64,000 nt of DNA from Arcanobacterium haemolyticum DSM 20595 (GTDB lineage Bacteria; Actinomycetota; Actinomycetes; Actinomycetales; Actinomycetaceae). The notes under the pieces were generated by a model. That model had not been told where the DNA came from and ran no database searches. It saw nothing but the letters and a program-made list of their open reading frames with translations. The stretch lies in NCBI RefSeq assembly GCF_000092365.1, contig NC_014218.1:620001-684000 (forward strand). Reading direction: 5' to 3'. The translations under genes were made by a program, and so were the position numbers. Below, in pieces: positions 45,375 to 54,461 of this stretch (positions within the stretch are counted from its first letter, which is position 1; the number at the start of each line of letters is the position of its first letter).

Positions 45375-47297
45375 GTGCGGAAAAAGTCAATCATCAAACT
45401 TGTCGGCTCATGTGCAGCAGCCGCCTCGCTTGTAATTGGAAGTGTCGGCGCTTACTCAGTAGCAGAAGCCGCCAACGTACCAGATCAGCAAGTTCAAGGA
45501 GAACGAACTGATCAGTTTGTTATCAAATATAAAGACGGCACCGATGCCGCTGAAATAATCGAAAAATCTAAGGAAGTCGACGGACTTCAAGAACGCCTAC
45601 CTGACGATGAACAGAAGCGCATTGACGACGCTGTTACCGGCGAAGGCGTACAAGTTACAGAATCTCGCGCTACAGCCAACGGTGCTGCAGCAATCTCGCT
45701 CAACAAGAAGCTCACCAAGGAAAGCAGTGAAGCTCTTGTAGACGAACTCGAAAAAGATCCCGACGTGGAATTCGTCGAACCTGTCTATATCGCACACGCA
45801 CTTGACATCAACGAAGACGAAGTCCGCCGCGGTATCTACACCAGCTACCAGTGGAACCTACAAAACGGTGTAGGTGGAATTAACGCAAAGGAAGCATGGG
45901 CGAACAGCCGTGGTAAGGGAGTTACCGTTGCGGTTCTCGATACCGGTATTGTTTCCCACCCAGAACTCGATAGCCAGCTAGTTCAGGGAATCGACCTCAT
46001 TTCGGATCCATATCGTGCCCGTGACAACAACGGCCGCGATAGCAACCCGCGCGATGAAGGCGACTGGATGCGCGCGGGCGAATGTGGTGGCGGTAGCCCA
46101 CGTCAAGATCAGGCATCCTCCTGGCACGGCACACACGTAGCCGGTATCATCGGTGCACGCCAGGATGGTCAAGGTGTTGACGGCGTTGCTCCTGACGTCA
46201 AGATCGAACCGATTCGCGTGCTCGGTAAGTGCGGCGGTACATCTGTTGATATTGCTGCAGGTATCACCTGGGCATCCGGTGGTGACGTTCCAGGCCTTCC
46301 ACGCAACGAACACCCAGCACAAGTTATCAACATGAGCCTTGGTGGCGGGGCACTACAGTGCCCCCGCGTCTACCAAGACGCAATTGATGCGGCAATCGCT
46401 CGCGGAACCACAATTGTTGTTGCAGCAGGTAACGAACACACCGATGCTCGCCGCGCTACGCCAGCAAACTGCAAGGGTGTCATCACCGTTGGTGCAACTG
46501 GACCTAGGGGAGAACAGTCAAGCTACTCCAACTACGGACCACGTGTTGATCTGTCCGCTCCAGGCGGAAACGGATGGGGAGAAAGCCAGATTCTTTCTGC
46601 CGCAAACCAGTCACACTTCCGTCCAGACGGCAAGCCTAACTTCATCCACATGAACGGTACTTCCCAAGCAACTCCACACGTTGCTGGCGTTGCTGCACTG
46701 CTGAAGTCTCAGTTCCCGAATATGACCCCAGAACAGGTTAAGAGTGCACTTCTTGGATCTGTCAAGCCAGTTCAGAGCTGCCAGGTCGGCGGTTGTGGCA
46801 AGGGTATTTTGAATGCTCCAGGCGCACTGCGTGAAGCAGCACGTATCATGAAGCAGAGGCTGAAGGATGCTCCTGCGCCTAGTGAACCTGTATCTGAGGG
46901 AAACGAAAAGGTTGAAAAGCCAGGTAAGCCTGAGCCAACTCCTAAGCCAGCCCCAGAACCAACTCCAGCTCCAGTCCCTGTTGACGACGTAAAGAAACCA
47001 GAGCCAACGGAATCTACACCTTACGTTCGCACAACTGTACGGATGGACAAAACTTGGCTCAAGGGCAATGAAAAGGCAATTTTGACCGTTGCCGGTTTAA
47101 CCGCTGGGGAAGAAGCAGTCGTGTACGTTGACAACTTCAACAACCCAATTGGTAAGCTAACGATTGATGCCAACGGTACTCGTAGAGCAACGTTCATACC
47201 AGGTAATTCGTTGTCATACGGTTTCCACGTGATCTACGTTAAGGGGCAGACATCCCAAAAGATCGCGGGTGTTCGCTTCTACTCCAATAATCGTTAA
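45375..47297 (+). CDS. Secreted subtilisin-like serine protease (S8 family)
   Basis: Extracellular protease. Start is the GTG at 45375, seven bases after AAGGGAG (the upstream in-frame TTG is too close); 640 residues. Signal peptide about 1-33 (ending AEA), inhibitor I9-like propeptide about 45-139 (TDQFVIKYKDG to VEFVEPVY), catalytic domain with Asp189 (VAVLDTGIVSHPE), His251 (SWHGTHVAG), oxyanion Asn353 (VAAGNEH) and Ser430 (NGTSQATPHVAG). A Pro/Glu/Lys-rich linker (about 490-545) and a C-terminal beta-sandwich-like domain (about 550-640, ending RFYSNNR) complete it. The next gene, 22 bases on, encodes a lipoprotein with a second copy of the propeptide fold, suggesting a protease-inhibitor pair. 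Confidence 0.9.
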   Translation: MRKKSIIKLVGSCAAAASLVIGSVGAYSVAEAANVPDQQVQGERTDQFVIKYKDGTDAAEIIEKSKEVDGLQERLPDDEQKRIDDAVTGEGVQVTESRATANGAAAISLNKKLTKESSEALVDELEKDPDVEFVEPVYIAHALDINEDEVRRGIYTSYQWNLQNGVGGINAKEAWANSRGKGVTVAVLDTGIVSHPELDSQLVQGIDLISDPYRARDNNGRDSNPRDEGDWMRAGECGGGSPRQDQASSWHGTHVAGIIGARQDGQGVDGVAPDVKIEPIRVLGKCGGTSVDIAAGITWASGGDVPGLPRNEHPAQVINMSLGGGALQCPRVYQDAIDAAIARGTTIVVAAGNEHTDARRATPANCKGVITVGATGPRGEQSSYSNYGPRVDLSAPGGNGWGESQILSAANQSHFRPDGKPNFIHMNGTSQATPHVAGVAALLKSQFPNMTPEQVKSALLGSVKPVQSCQVGGCGKGILNAPGALREAARIMKQRLKDAPAPSEPVSEGNEKVEKPGKPEPTPKPAPEPTPAPVPVDDVKKPEPTESTPYVRTTVRMDKTWLKGNEKAILTVAGLTAGEEAVVYVDNFNNPIGKLTIDANGTRRATFIPGNSLSYGFHVIYVKGQTSQKIAGVRFYSNNR

Positions 47298-47319
47298 TAA
47301 TTGTTACGGAAAATAAACA

Positions 47320-47859
47320 ATGAAAAACATGAAACGAGTGATCGTGGCTAGTTTGGTCTTCCCGCTTCTAGTGGCTTGTGGAGCAGACGCAGCGTCTAGC
47401 AAAGGAAGCAAAGAAAGTGCCGGGAAAGAAACTAGCGTAACTCAACCGGAAAAGCCTGAAGTACCACCAATTGATACAGTCAAAGGCGGAAGCATTTCTG
47501 ATGAGGGAGAAGCTGATAATGAAGGCCCTGGCAAGGGAGAAACTCCAGCATCGGCAATAAATACCGATCAGTTTATCGTTGGCTACAAGGAAGACAGCGA
47601 GATAGCGAAAAAGCTTGATGGTGGTCCTGCTACGGGGAAAATTGACGAACTTCTCCCAGCAGGTGAAGCTGACCGGATTTCAAAGATCTTCTCAACTGTG
47701 GGCCTCACTGTTAAGAGAACAGACGCCAATTCTGGTGGTGCTGTTGCGATCGTCCTTTCAGGGGAAGTAGATGAGGGCAAGGTTGACGAGCTCCTATCTG
47801 CAATCCGCGATGGAGATAATGTCTCATTCGCAGAACCCGTGTTGACTGCAACTAAATAA
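47320..47859 (+). CDS. Lipoprotein with a propeptide-like (I9-type) domain
   Basis: 179-residue predicted lipoprotein: signal peptide and lipobox LLVAC with Cys20 as the lipidated residue, a Lys/Gly/Glu/Pro-rich low-complexity spacer (21-80), then a domain (82-175) that resembles the propeptide of the subtilase just upstream. Shared pattern in the same order: TDQF, YK, LP, E..RI, GAVAI or GAAAI, EL, V.F.EPV. It contains no catalytic domain. A stand-alone propeptide fold can act as a protease inhibitor or folding chaperone (known for the I9 family in yeast and fungi), so this could restrain the protease at the cell surface. Inference; no experiment seen. Confidence 0.8.
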   Translation: MKNMKRVIVASLVFPLLVACGADAASSKGSKESAGKETSVTQPEKPEVPPIDTVKGGSISDEGEADNEGPGKGETPASAINTDQFIVGYKEDSEIAKKLDGGPATGKIDELLPAGEADRISKIFSTVGLTVKRTDANSGGAVAIVLSGEVDEGKVDELLSAIRDGDNVSFAEPVLTATK

Positions 47860-47884
47860 GTAGAGAATAGTATTTTCTACATCC

Positions 47885-47924
47885 CGGGTGTGGGGTAGTC
47901 CAAAATTGGGCTACCCCACACCCG
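47885..47924 (+). terminator. Terminator after the protease-lipoprotein operon
   Basis: CGGGTGTGGGGTAG and CTACCCCACACCCG (47885-47898 and 47911-47924), with inner CCAA/TTGG pairing. No T run follows (TACATG). It may serve the convergent M23 gene too. Confidence 0.65.
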
Positions 47925-47963
47925 TACATGCTATTAGCCCAAGTCAAGGAAAATATACGCCGC

Positions 47964-48569
47964 TCATTCAAGTAACACGATCTGCCCCTCTAGTAGTGAT
48001 AGCGGGTTGATGTAGTTCTTCTTTCCTTTCTTAGCTCCCCAGTGCAGGCAGGATCGAGGAGCGCAATGTGTTCCATCTACGGTGCCGATGATCGTGCCGC
48101 GAGTAACGTGTTGGCCTTGGATTACCAGTGGAATGATCGGCTCATAGGTGGTTCGGATCCCGTCGGGATGTTGGATAGAGACGACTTGGCGATCAACTAA
48201 CAGGCCTGCATAGATCACATCCCCATCATTAGCCGCATACACTGCACCGCCTTCCGCCATATCCAGATCAACTCCGCGGTGGCCGGGATCCCATGGATGA
48301 GCGCCAACATGGAATGTTTTTAATATTTTGACGGGTTTGCCTGATGGCCATCCGTAGTCACGTGATACGAATGCTGTTCTATGATTGGCGGACTCCATGC
48401 CTATGAGCACGGAGTCCGCGTGCCCACCGGAACTTACCTCTGTAGGGGCATTCGCTGGGGTAGGAGAAAGCATGAAACCGGCCGCCGCTATCGAAGCCAC
48501 AGCCATACCTAAAATAATCGTCATCTTCGCCATGCCCTCATTATGATCCGATGAAAAGACGCTCTGCAC
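47964..48569 (-). CDS. M23 family (LytM-type) secreted peptidase-like protein
   Basis: Predicted cell-wall endopeptidase or regulator with an N-terminal export helix (IILGMAVASIAAAGFML). Zinc-site motif HxxxD is seen (HRGVDLD), but the usual HxH is CLH in SCLHWGAK, as in several actinobacterial relatives, so activity is uncertain. The start is ambiguous: GTG 48569, ATG 48533 and ATG 48524 are possible; a weak GAGGG favours the last. It stands in the standard place, divergent from rpsB. Confidence 0.85.
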   Translation of the reverse strand: MQSVFSSDHNEGMAKMTIILGMAVASIAAAGFMLSPTPANAPTEVSSGGHADSVLIGMESANHRTAFVSRDYGWPSGKPVKILKTFHVGAHPWDPGHRGVDLDMAEGGAVYAANDGDVIYAGLLVDRQVVSIQHPDGIRTTYEPIIPLVIQGQHVTRGTIIGTVDGTHCAPRSCLHWGAKKGKKNYINPLSLLEGQIVLLE

Positions 48570-48864
48570 CAGCCATAAAAATCAGTGGAAAACTTGTGAG
48601 ATAGGAAAAATGTGGAGAACTCGTCGTCGATAAAATGTCACTAATCCCACCTTCAATCAAACGCGCGATACTCGCAAAAAATCGCGACTTTCCGGTAGAA
48701 TAAACAAGCTACGCGTGTAGCAAATACGCGCGCGCGAACGCCGAAAGGCCTCCACCGCATCGGTGCAATTGTTGCGATGGAAGGCGCGCCAGGGCCTATT
48801 GACAATCCCGTTAACAGGCATCAACCGTAACTATGCGTGGGAAACCGCGCCTGAAAGGACGACC

Positions 48865-49680
48865 ATGGCAGTCGTTTCTATGCGCCAGCTGCTTGAAGCT
48901 GGTGTCCACTTCGGTCATCAGACCCGCCGTTGGAACCCAAAGATGAAGCGTTTCATCCTCACCGAACGCAACGGCATCTACATCATCGATCTTCGTAAGA
49001 CCGTTGAAGATATCAACAAAACCTACGAATTCGTTAAGGAAACTGTTGCACACGGCGGCAACATCCTCTTCGTTGGTACCAAGCGCCAGGCACAGCAGCC
49101 AATTCGCGAACAGGCTGAACGCGTTGGCATGCCATACGTGAACGAACGCTGGTTGGGCGGCATGCTCACCAACTTCACCACCGTTGCATCCCGTATCCAG
49201 CGCTTGAAGGAACTCGAAATCATCGATTTTGATGACGTCGCAGGCTCCAAGTTCACCAAGAAGGAACTCTTGATGATGCGCCGCGAGAAGGAAAAGCTTG
49301 AGCGTACCCTCGGTGGTATCCGCGATATGGCAAAGGTTCCTTCCGCAATCTGGATCGTTGACACCAACAAGGAACACCTCGCTGTTGCTGAAGCTAAGAA
49401 GCTCAACATCCCAGTTGTTGCTGTTCTTGACACCAACTGTGATCCAGATTCCGTTGATTACGGCATCCCAGGCAACGATGACGCTATCCGCTCCATCGAA
49501 ATTCTTACCCGCGTTGTTGCAGACGCAGTTGCTGAAGGCCTCATGGCTCGCGGCGGCGGTAAGAACACCGAAGCTGAACCAATGCCAGAGTGGGAACGCG
49601 AAATGCTCGCGTCCGACGAAGCTAAGGAAGAAGCTCCAGCCGCTGAAGCTGAAGCAACCACCGAAGAGTCCGAAGCCTGA
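48865..49680 (+). CDS. rpsB: 30S ribosomal protein S2
   Basis: Needed for S1 binding to the 30S subunit. The ATG at 48865 follows AAAGGA; the conserved start [20 protein letters not shown] begins right after it, so the 34 upstream codons in the same frame are leader. Contains [15 protein letters not shown] and [15 protein letters not shown]. 271 residues with an acidic Ala/Glu tail. The 160-base leader has weak hairpin potential (CATCG/CGATG near 48760) and a -10-like TAGAAT at 48696-48701. Confidence 0.96.
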   Translation: MAVVSMRQLLEAGVHFGHQTRRWNPKMKRFILTERNGIYIIDLRKTVEDINKTYEFVKETVAHGGNILFVGTKRQAQQPIREQAERVGMPYVNERWLGGMLTNFTTVASRIQRLKELEIIDFDDVAGSKFTKKELLMMRREKEKLERTLGGIRDMAKVPSAIWIVDTNKEHLAVAEAKKLNIPVVAVLDTNCDPDSVDYGIPGNDDAIRSIEILTRVVADAVAEGLMARGGGKNTEAEPMPEWEREMLASDEAKEEAPAAEAEATTEESEA

Positions 49681-49710
49681 TTCTAGGCTTACAGGGAAGG
49701 TTTAAAATCC

Positions 49711-50577
49711 ATGGCAAACTACACTGTTGCTGACATCAAGGCTCTCCGTGAGAAGACGGGCGCCGGCATGCTGGACGTCAAGAAGGCTCTTGCTGATGCC
49801 GAAGGCGATACCGCCAAGGCTGAAGAGCTGTTGCGCCTCAAGGGCCTGAAGGTTGCTGCAAAACGCGAAGGCCGTACCGCAAGCGCAGGCTTGGTTCTTT
49901 CCAAGATTGTTGACTCCGAAGCAGGCCAGACCGGCTACATCATCGAAGTTAACTCGGAAACTGACTTCGTTGCAAAGAACGAAAAGTTCATTGCTTTCGC
50001 TGAGGAGATCCTTGAAGCCGCTGTTGCTTCCAAGGCTACCTCCGTTGAAGCTCTGCTCGAAGCTGCGCTCGCTGAAGGCACCGTCAAGGATCGTATCGAC
50101 AACTTCACCGGCGTTATCGGTGAAAAGCTTGCTGTTAGCTCCCTCGAAGTTCTCTCCGGCGATCATGTTGAGTCCTACATGCACCGCACTGCTACCGATC
50201 TGCCACCACAGGTTGCCGTTCTCGTTGCTACTGACGAAGCCGGCTCCAAGGTTGCACACGATGTCGCAGTTCACATCGCTGCTATGAACCCACAGTTCCT
50301 CAACGAAGATGAAATCCCAGCTGAAGTTGTGGAAAACGAACGTCGCATCGCTACCGAAATCACTATTGCTGAAGGCAAGCCAGAAGCTGCTGTTGCAAAG
50401 ATCGTTGAAGGCCGTCTCAAGGGCTTCTTCAAGCAGATTGCTCTGGTTGACCAGGCATTTGCTCGCGATCCAAAGCTTTCGGTTGGCCAGGTTGTTGAAG
50501 CTGCTGGCGGTAAGGTCACCGGCTTCAAGCGCGTTCGCGTTGGTGAAGCAGCTGCTGCTGCAGCCGAAGCTGAGTGA
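49711..50577 (+). CDS. tsf: Elongation factor Ts
   Basis: Nucleotide exchange factor for EF-Tu. The N-terminal UBA-like domain starts IKALREKTGAGMLDVKKAL; the core has GYIIEVNSETDFVAKN and VAVHIAAMNP. 288 residues. Follows rpsB by 30 bases and ends at a terminator. pyrH, which often comes next, is 12.5 kb away here. Confidence 0.96.
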   Translation: MANYTVADIKALREKTGAGMLDVKKALADAEGDTAKAEELLRLKGLKVAAKREGRTASAGLVLSKIVDSEAGQTGYIIEVNSETDFVAKNEKFIAFAEEILEAAVASKATSVEALLEAALAEGTVKDRIDNFTGVIGEKLAVSSLEVLSGDHVESYMHRTATDLPPQVAVLVATDEAGSKVAHDVAVHIAAMNPQFLNEDEIPAEVVENERRIATEITIAEGKPEAAVAKIVEGRLKGFFKQIALVDQAFARDPKLSVGQVVEAAGGKVTGFKRVRVGEAAAAAAEAE

Positions 50578-50612
50578 GTTTTTAATAACTCCACGATTCA
50601 GCTAAGAATCTA

Positions 50613-50647
50613 GAAGAAGCGGCGGGGTATTCCCTCGCCGCTTCTTC
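50613..50647 (+). terminator. Terminator after tsf
   Basis: GAAGAAGCGGCG (50613-50624) pairs with CGCCGCTTCTTC (50636-50647), 11-base loop, followed by GCATCTTC. Confidence 0.75.
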
Positions 50648-50807
50648 GCATCTTCTGCTTGCACCTTTTTCCTGGCCTTCTGCCCAATTTTCAGCTCACT
50701 GCCGGCTATCCTTTTAGCGACTAATCCCACCGCATCACCATTCCAAGCGCCCTTGTGAAACCGATAGAATGGGGGTGGTTTTAACTGAGATACATAGGAG
50801 TGTATTC

Positions 50808-51569
50808 ATGAGTGTGGTTGTAGCGTATAAGTACACAACCAATCCGCAGGATGCTCGGGTTGGGGCAGATGGCACGGTTGATTGGTCCCGTGCGAAGCCC
50901 GCGATGAGTGATTATGATCCGGTTGCGGCTCAGGTGGGTAAGGAATTGGCCACGCAGATGGGTACCGAATCGATTGGTATTAGCGTGGGGCCGGCCGTGA
51001 TCGGTGGTTCGATGGCGCGCAAGAACGCGATGTCGAAGGGCTTTTCGCGTGGCCTGATTGTGGCTGATGATGCGGCTACAGATTTTAATCCAACTCAGAA
51101 TGCGCACGTTCTTGCTCAGCTCGTGGAGCGTATTAGTGGCGTTCAGGTTGTTATTACTGGTGATGCATCGATCGATAATGGTGCATCTATGACTTCTGCG
51201 GTTCTTGGCGGCTACCTTGGTTGGCCAACCTTCCAGCAGGTGGAAGCGATTGAAGTAGCTGAAGCGGGCCTGCGCCTCACTCAGCAGATCCCTGGCGGTA
51301 CGCGCACGATCGATATCTCCGGCCCGGTGGTGGTTGCGGTAACGTCCGATGCGGCCCGTGTTCCGGCTCCGTCGATGAAGGAGATTCTGGCGGCTGGCAA
51401 GACTCCTGTTGAGGTTCTGGCGTTGGCAGATATGGCCGCCCCGCCAGCTGGTCTCACGCACGCGGGCAACGAAAAGCCGGCAGAACGTGAACGTAAGCGC
51501 ACGATTTTCGCTGGCCCAGATGCTGTTAATGAACTTGTTGTGGCGCTCCGCGCTGATGGCGTGCTGTGA
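50808..51569 (+). CDS. fixA: Electron transfer flavoprotein beta subunit, FixA type
   Basis: Small ETF subunit of a FixABCX complex. The ATG at 50808 follows AGGAG; 253 residues. Contains VVITGDASIDNGASMTSAVL, which matches the GDGSSDL-type nucleotide-site loop of FixA, and the MARKNAMSKGFSRG helix. It is the first of four genes (fixA-fixB-fixC-fixX) that in diazotrophs and enteric bacteria pass electrons to ferredoxin or a quinone. No acyl-CoA or other dehydrogenase is adjacent, so the electron donor is unknown. Confidence 0.88.
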   Translation: MSVVVAYKYTTNPQDARVGADGTVDWSRAKPAMSDYDPVAAQVGKELATQMGTESIGISVGPAVIGGSMARKNAMSKGFSRGLIVADDAATDFNPTQNAHVLAQLVERISGVQVVITGDASIDNGASMTSAVLGGYLGWPTFQQVEAIEVAEAGLRLTQQIPGGTRTIDISGPVVVAVTSDAARVPAPSMKEILAAGKTPVEVLALADMAAPPAGLTHAGNEKPAERERKRTIFAGPDAVNELVVALRADGVL

Positions 51570-51583
51570 AGGAAGGAACAAGA

Positions 51584-52468
51584 ATGTCTACTACGTGGAT
51601 TGTGACCACCACTGGATCAGTCTCTGATCTGATTGCGCTTGGCCGTAACCGTGGCGATTCCGTAACGGCGGTTGTGTTGGGTGATGCTCAGGTTTCCGGC
51701 GTTGATTCGCTTATTCGTATTCCTGTTGCGGCGGGCCAGCCGGTTGAAATCCTGGCTCCGGCTGTTGCTCAGGTTGTGGAGGCGTCTGGCACGGATTTGG
51801 TTGTGGCGCCTGAAGGTTCTGCGGAACGCGCGCTGGTTGGCGCGGTTGCCGCGAAGTTTGATGCGCCGGTGTTGTTTGGTGCGCGTGAGATTGGTATGGG
51901 CACGGCTCGCTTGGCTCGTTTTGGTGCGATTACGCTTGAGGACGTCACGTTCAGCGGGGTTGCGGTTGCGATTATGGCCGGCGGTTCCGATTCTGCCGAT
52001 TCCTCCGTTTCCCCAGAGTCCCCAGTAACAGAAACAGCAACAACCGCAACAACCGCCCAGATCACGTCCGAAAACATCAGTGCCACCCCTAGTGTGGATA
52101 TCGCTCGCGCCCCGCGCGTGGTTGCGGCTGGCCGTGGTTTTGAGGCGAAGGAAGATTTGGCGTTGGCCCAGGATTTGGCAACAGCGTTGGGTGCTGAGCT
52201 TGGTGTGTCGCGTCCGCTGGCTGAGGGGTATGGCTGGATGCCTCGTGAATCGTACATTGGTATTTCGGGTCAGATTGTGGCGCCTGAGTTGTATGTTGCG
52301 GTTGGTATTTCGGGCCAGATTCACCATACGGCGGGCGTGACTGATTCGCAGACTATCGTTGCGATTAACAATGATGAGTTGGCTACGATGTTTGATTTTG
52401 CTGATTATGGCATTGTGGGGGATTTGTATGATGTTCTCCCTGAGTTGACTGCGGCTTTGTCTGACTGA
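51584..52468 (+). CDS. fixB: Electron transfer flavoprotein alpha subunit, FixB type
   Basis: Large ETF subunit binding FAD. The ATG at 51584 follows AAGGAAGGAAC; 294 residues. The FAD domain is clear: ESYIGISGQIVAPELYVAVG, then SGQIHHTAGV, IVAINNDELATMFDFADYGI and VGDLYDVLPEL. A low-complexity Ser/Thr/Pro insert (about residues 135-170) separates the two domains. Partner of FixA. Confidence 0.9.
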   Translation: MSTTWIVTTTGSVSDLIALGRNRGDSVTAVVLGDAQVSGVDSLIRIPVAAGQPVEILAPAVAQVVEASGTDLVVAPEGSAERALVGAVAAKFDAPVLFGAREIGMGTARLARFGAITLEDVTFSGVAVAIMAGGSDSADSSVSPESPVTETATTATTAQITSENISATPSVDIARAPRVVAAGRGFEAKEDLALAQDLATALGAELGVSRPLAEGYGWMPRESYIGISGQIVAPELYVAVGISGQIHHTAGVTDSQTIVAINNDELATMFDFADYGIVGDLYDVLPELTAALSD

Positions 52469-52477
52469 AAGTGCGTT

Positions 52478-53779
52478 ATGGGCATCGATTACGATTTTGA
52501 CGTCATTGTTGTTGGGGCTGGCGTTGCTGGTTCTACGGCGGCTTTTCTTTTGGCTCAGCGGGGCCATGAGGTGTTGCTTGCTGAGCGTGGTGGGGAACCG
52601 GGGGAGAAGAATCTTTCTGGCGGCGTATTTTATTCGCGTGTGATGGATGAGATTTTTGAGGGTTTTTCGGTTTCTGCTCCGGTTGAGCGCCGGATTTCGC
52701 GCAATATTTTGACGTTGCTTAATGCCGATTCTGCGGTTTCGTTGGATTATTGGGATTCGCGTTTGGCAGATTCGGGTAATGCTTTTTCGGTGTTACGTGC
52801 TCGGTTGGATCCGTGGCTTGCGGAGCAGGCGGAAGAGGCTGGCGTGACGTTGATGAGTGGCGTTAAGGTCGATGAGTTGGTGTTGAACGATTCGGGTGCG
52901 GTGTGTGGTATTCGCGCTGGTGAGGACGTGTTGCACGCGAAGGTTGTGGTTCTTGCGGATGGGATTAATTCGTTTTTGGCGCGTGGGGCTGGATTACGTT
53001 CGGCGCCGGCTCCGGTCACGCTTGGCGTGGGTGTGAAGTCGGTTGTGCGGATTGGAACGGATGCGGTTTCGCAGCGTTTTGGGGTGAGTGACGACGACGG
53101 CGCTGCCTACGCCATCGTTGGCGATGCTACGAAGGGCGTTCCTGGTGGTGCGTTTTTGTACACAAACAAGGATTCGGTGAGCTTGGGTATTGTGGTGAAT
53201 GTTGAGGATTTGGCTAAGTCGGAGCATTCTGCTGTTGAGCTTCACGATCACTTGGTGAATCATCCGTTTGTTCAGCCGTTGCTGGCTGGTGGCGAATTGT
53301 TGGAGTATGGTACTCATCTGGTTGCTGAGGGCGGCCAGAAGATGGTTGGTCAGATCGCGTTTGATGGTGCGGTTATTGTTGGTGATGCTGCTGGTTTTAC
53401 GATCAATAATGGGTTTGCTATTCGTGGTATGGATTTGGCGGCTGAATCTGCTCGTTGTGCTGCGTTGGCTGTTCATGATGCGTTGGAAGCGGAAGACTAT
53501 TCTGTCAACGCATTGAAGGCATACGAACGCAATGTGGCTGATTCGTGGTTGGGGAAGGATATGGAGACTTTTAAGAAGGCTCCTGATTTCTTGGCTACAA
53601 CGCCGCAAATGTATGGCCAGATTGGTGAATATGCGGCTGATGTTCTTCACGGTGTTTACAATATGGATCTTACTCCGCGCCGCCGAATCGTTTCGCTCGC
53701 GTTAGCGATGTTGAAGAAGTCGCCGCTGTCTGCTTGGCAGTTGTTGAAGATCGTGCGCAAAGCGAAGGGGGCGCTCTGA
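52478..53779 (+). CDS. fixC: FAD-dependent oxidoreductase FixC (ETF-quinone oxidoreductase type)
   Basis: FAD protein that takes electrons from FixAB. Rossmann start DVIVVGAGVAGSTAAFLLAQ, then GEKNLSGGVFYSRVMDEIF and a C-terminal VIVGDAAGFTINNGFAIRGM, all typical of FixC and ETF dehydrogenase. 433 residues. Overlaps fixX by one base (TGATG). Confidence 0.9.
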   Translation: MGIDYDFDVIVVGAGVAGSTAAFLLAQRGHEVLLAERGGEPGEKNLSGGVFYSRVMDEIFEGFSVSAPVERRISRNILTLLNADSAVSLDYWDSRLADSGNAFSVLRARLDPWLAEQAEEAGVTLMSGVKVDELVLNDSGAVCGIRAGEDVLHAKVVVLADGINSFLARGAGLRSAPAPVTLGVGVKSVVRIGTDAVSQRFGVSDDDGAAYAIVGDATKGVPGGAFLYTNKDSVSLGIVVNVEDLAKSEHSAVELHDHLVNHPFVQPLLAGGELLEYGTHLVAEGGQKMVGQIAFDGAVIVGDAAGFTINNGFAIRGMDLAAESARCAALAVHDALEAEDYSVNALKAYERNVADSWLGKDMETFKKAPDFLATTPQMYGQIGEYAADVLHGVYNMDLTPRRRIVSLALAMLKKSPLSAWQLLKIVRKAKGAL

Positions 53780-54081
53780 TGGTTGATGGATCGTTTTCGT
53801 TAGAGCCGTTGAATCGCCGCTTGGCAGGTAATTCGTATATGACTGATGATGAAGAATCGCATATTGAAGTTCATCAGGAAGAAATGGCTGCCAGTGGTTT
53901 TGCTGATACGTTGATTCGTATTTGTCCAGCACATGTTTACTCTAAAAACCCAGATAACACGGTGGCAGTAGAATATGCTGCCTGCTTGGAATGCGGCACA
54001 TGCTTGGCTGCTGCTCCGGAGGGTACGCTTAGCTGGCATTACCCGAATTCGGGTATGGGAATCTCATATAGAGAAGGCTGA
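53779..54081 (+). CDS. fixX: Ferredoxin-like protein FixX
   Basis: 100-residue iron-sulfur partner of FixC. Four cysteines, Cys49 (RICPAHVY) and Cys69, Cys72, Cys75 (ACLECGTC), would hold one [4Fe-4S] cluster, the same set as in enteric FixX. The ATG overlaps the fixC stop. Completes the fixABCX operon. Confidence 0.88.
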   Translation: MVDGSFSLEPLNRRLAGNSYMTDDEESHIEVHQEEMAASGFADTLIRICPAHVYSKNPDNTVAVEYAACLECGTCLAAAPEGTLSWHYPNSGMGISYREG

Positions 54082-54461
54082 TAATTTCCTGTATGTTTCC
54101 TGTGATTTAACACTTTTTGAGACAAGCGCTACGTGCGATATATGCCCTTTTCGAGTCGAAGGTTTGTCTAGAAACTGGTTCGTAGCAAAGGTTACAGAGG
54201 GAAAGGCCAACGTTTGCCAGGATCCAGCAGCGATTGCTGATCTCGGAAAGCCTATCAAATAATCGCTACTCTGGATCCGCAGAGCCAATAATTCCTTGTC
54301 CCGAGCAACTTAGTGAAGCTCATGCGTTGAAAACTGCTCCTTATTCACAGTTCAAGGTTTGTCGAGTTCTGGTGTTGCCGCATAGTTCGCGCCGCAGAAG
54401 ACCACAGCCGTTGCATCTATCCGAAACTTGCTTACTTTCATACGCGTGCAGTTTAGTTAAC
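54082..54461. other. Intergenic region, no confident gene
   Basis: About 380 bases after fixX. A plus-strand frame overlapping fixX runs to 54262 and contains TCDICPFRVEGLSRNWF, and a minus-strand frame lies at 54064-54288; neither is recognised nor has a ribosome binding site. Possibly a relic. No terminator was identified. Confidence 0.4.
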
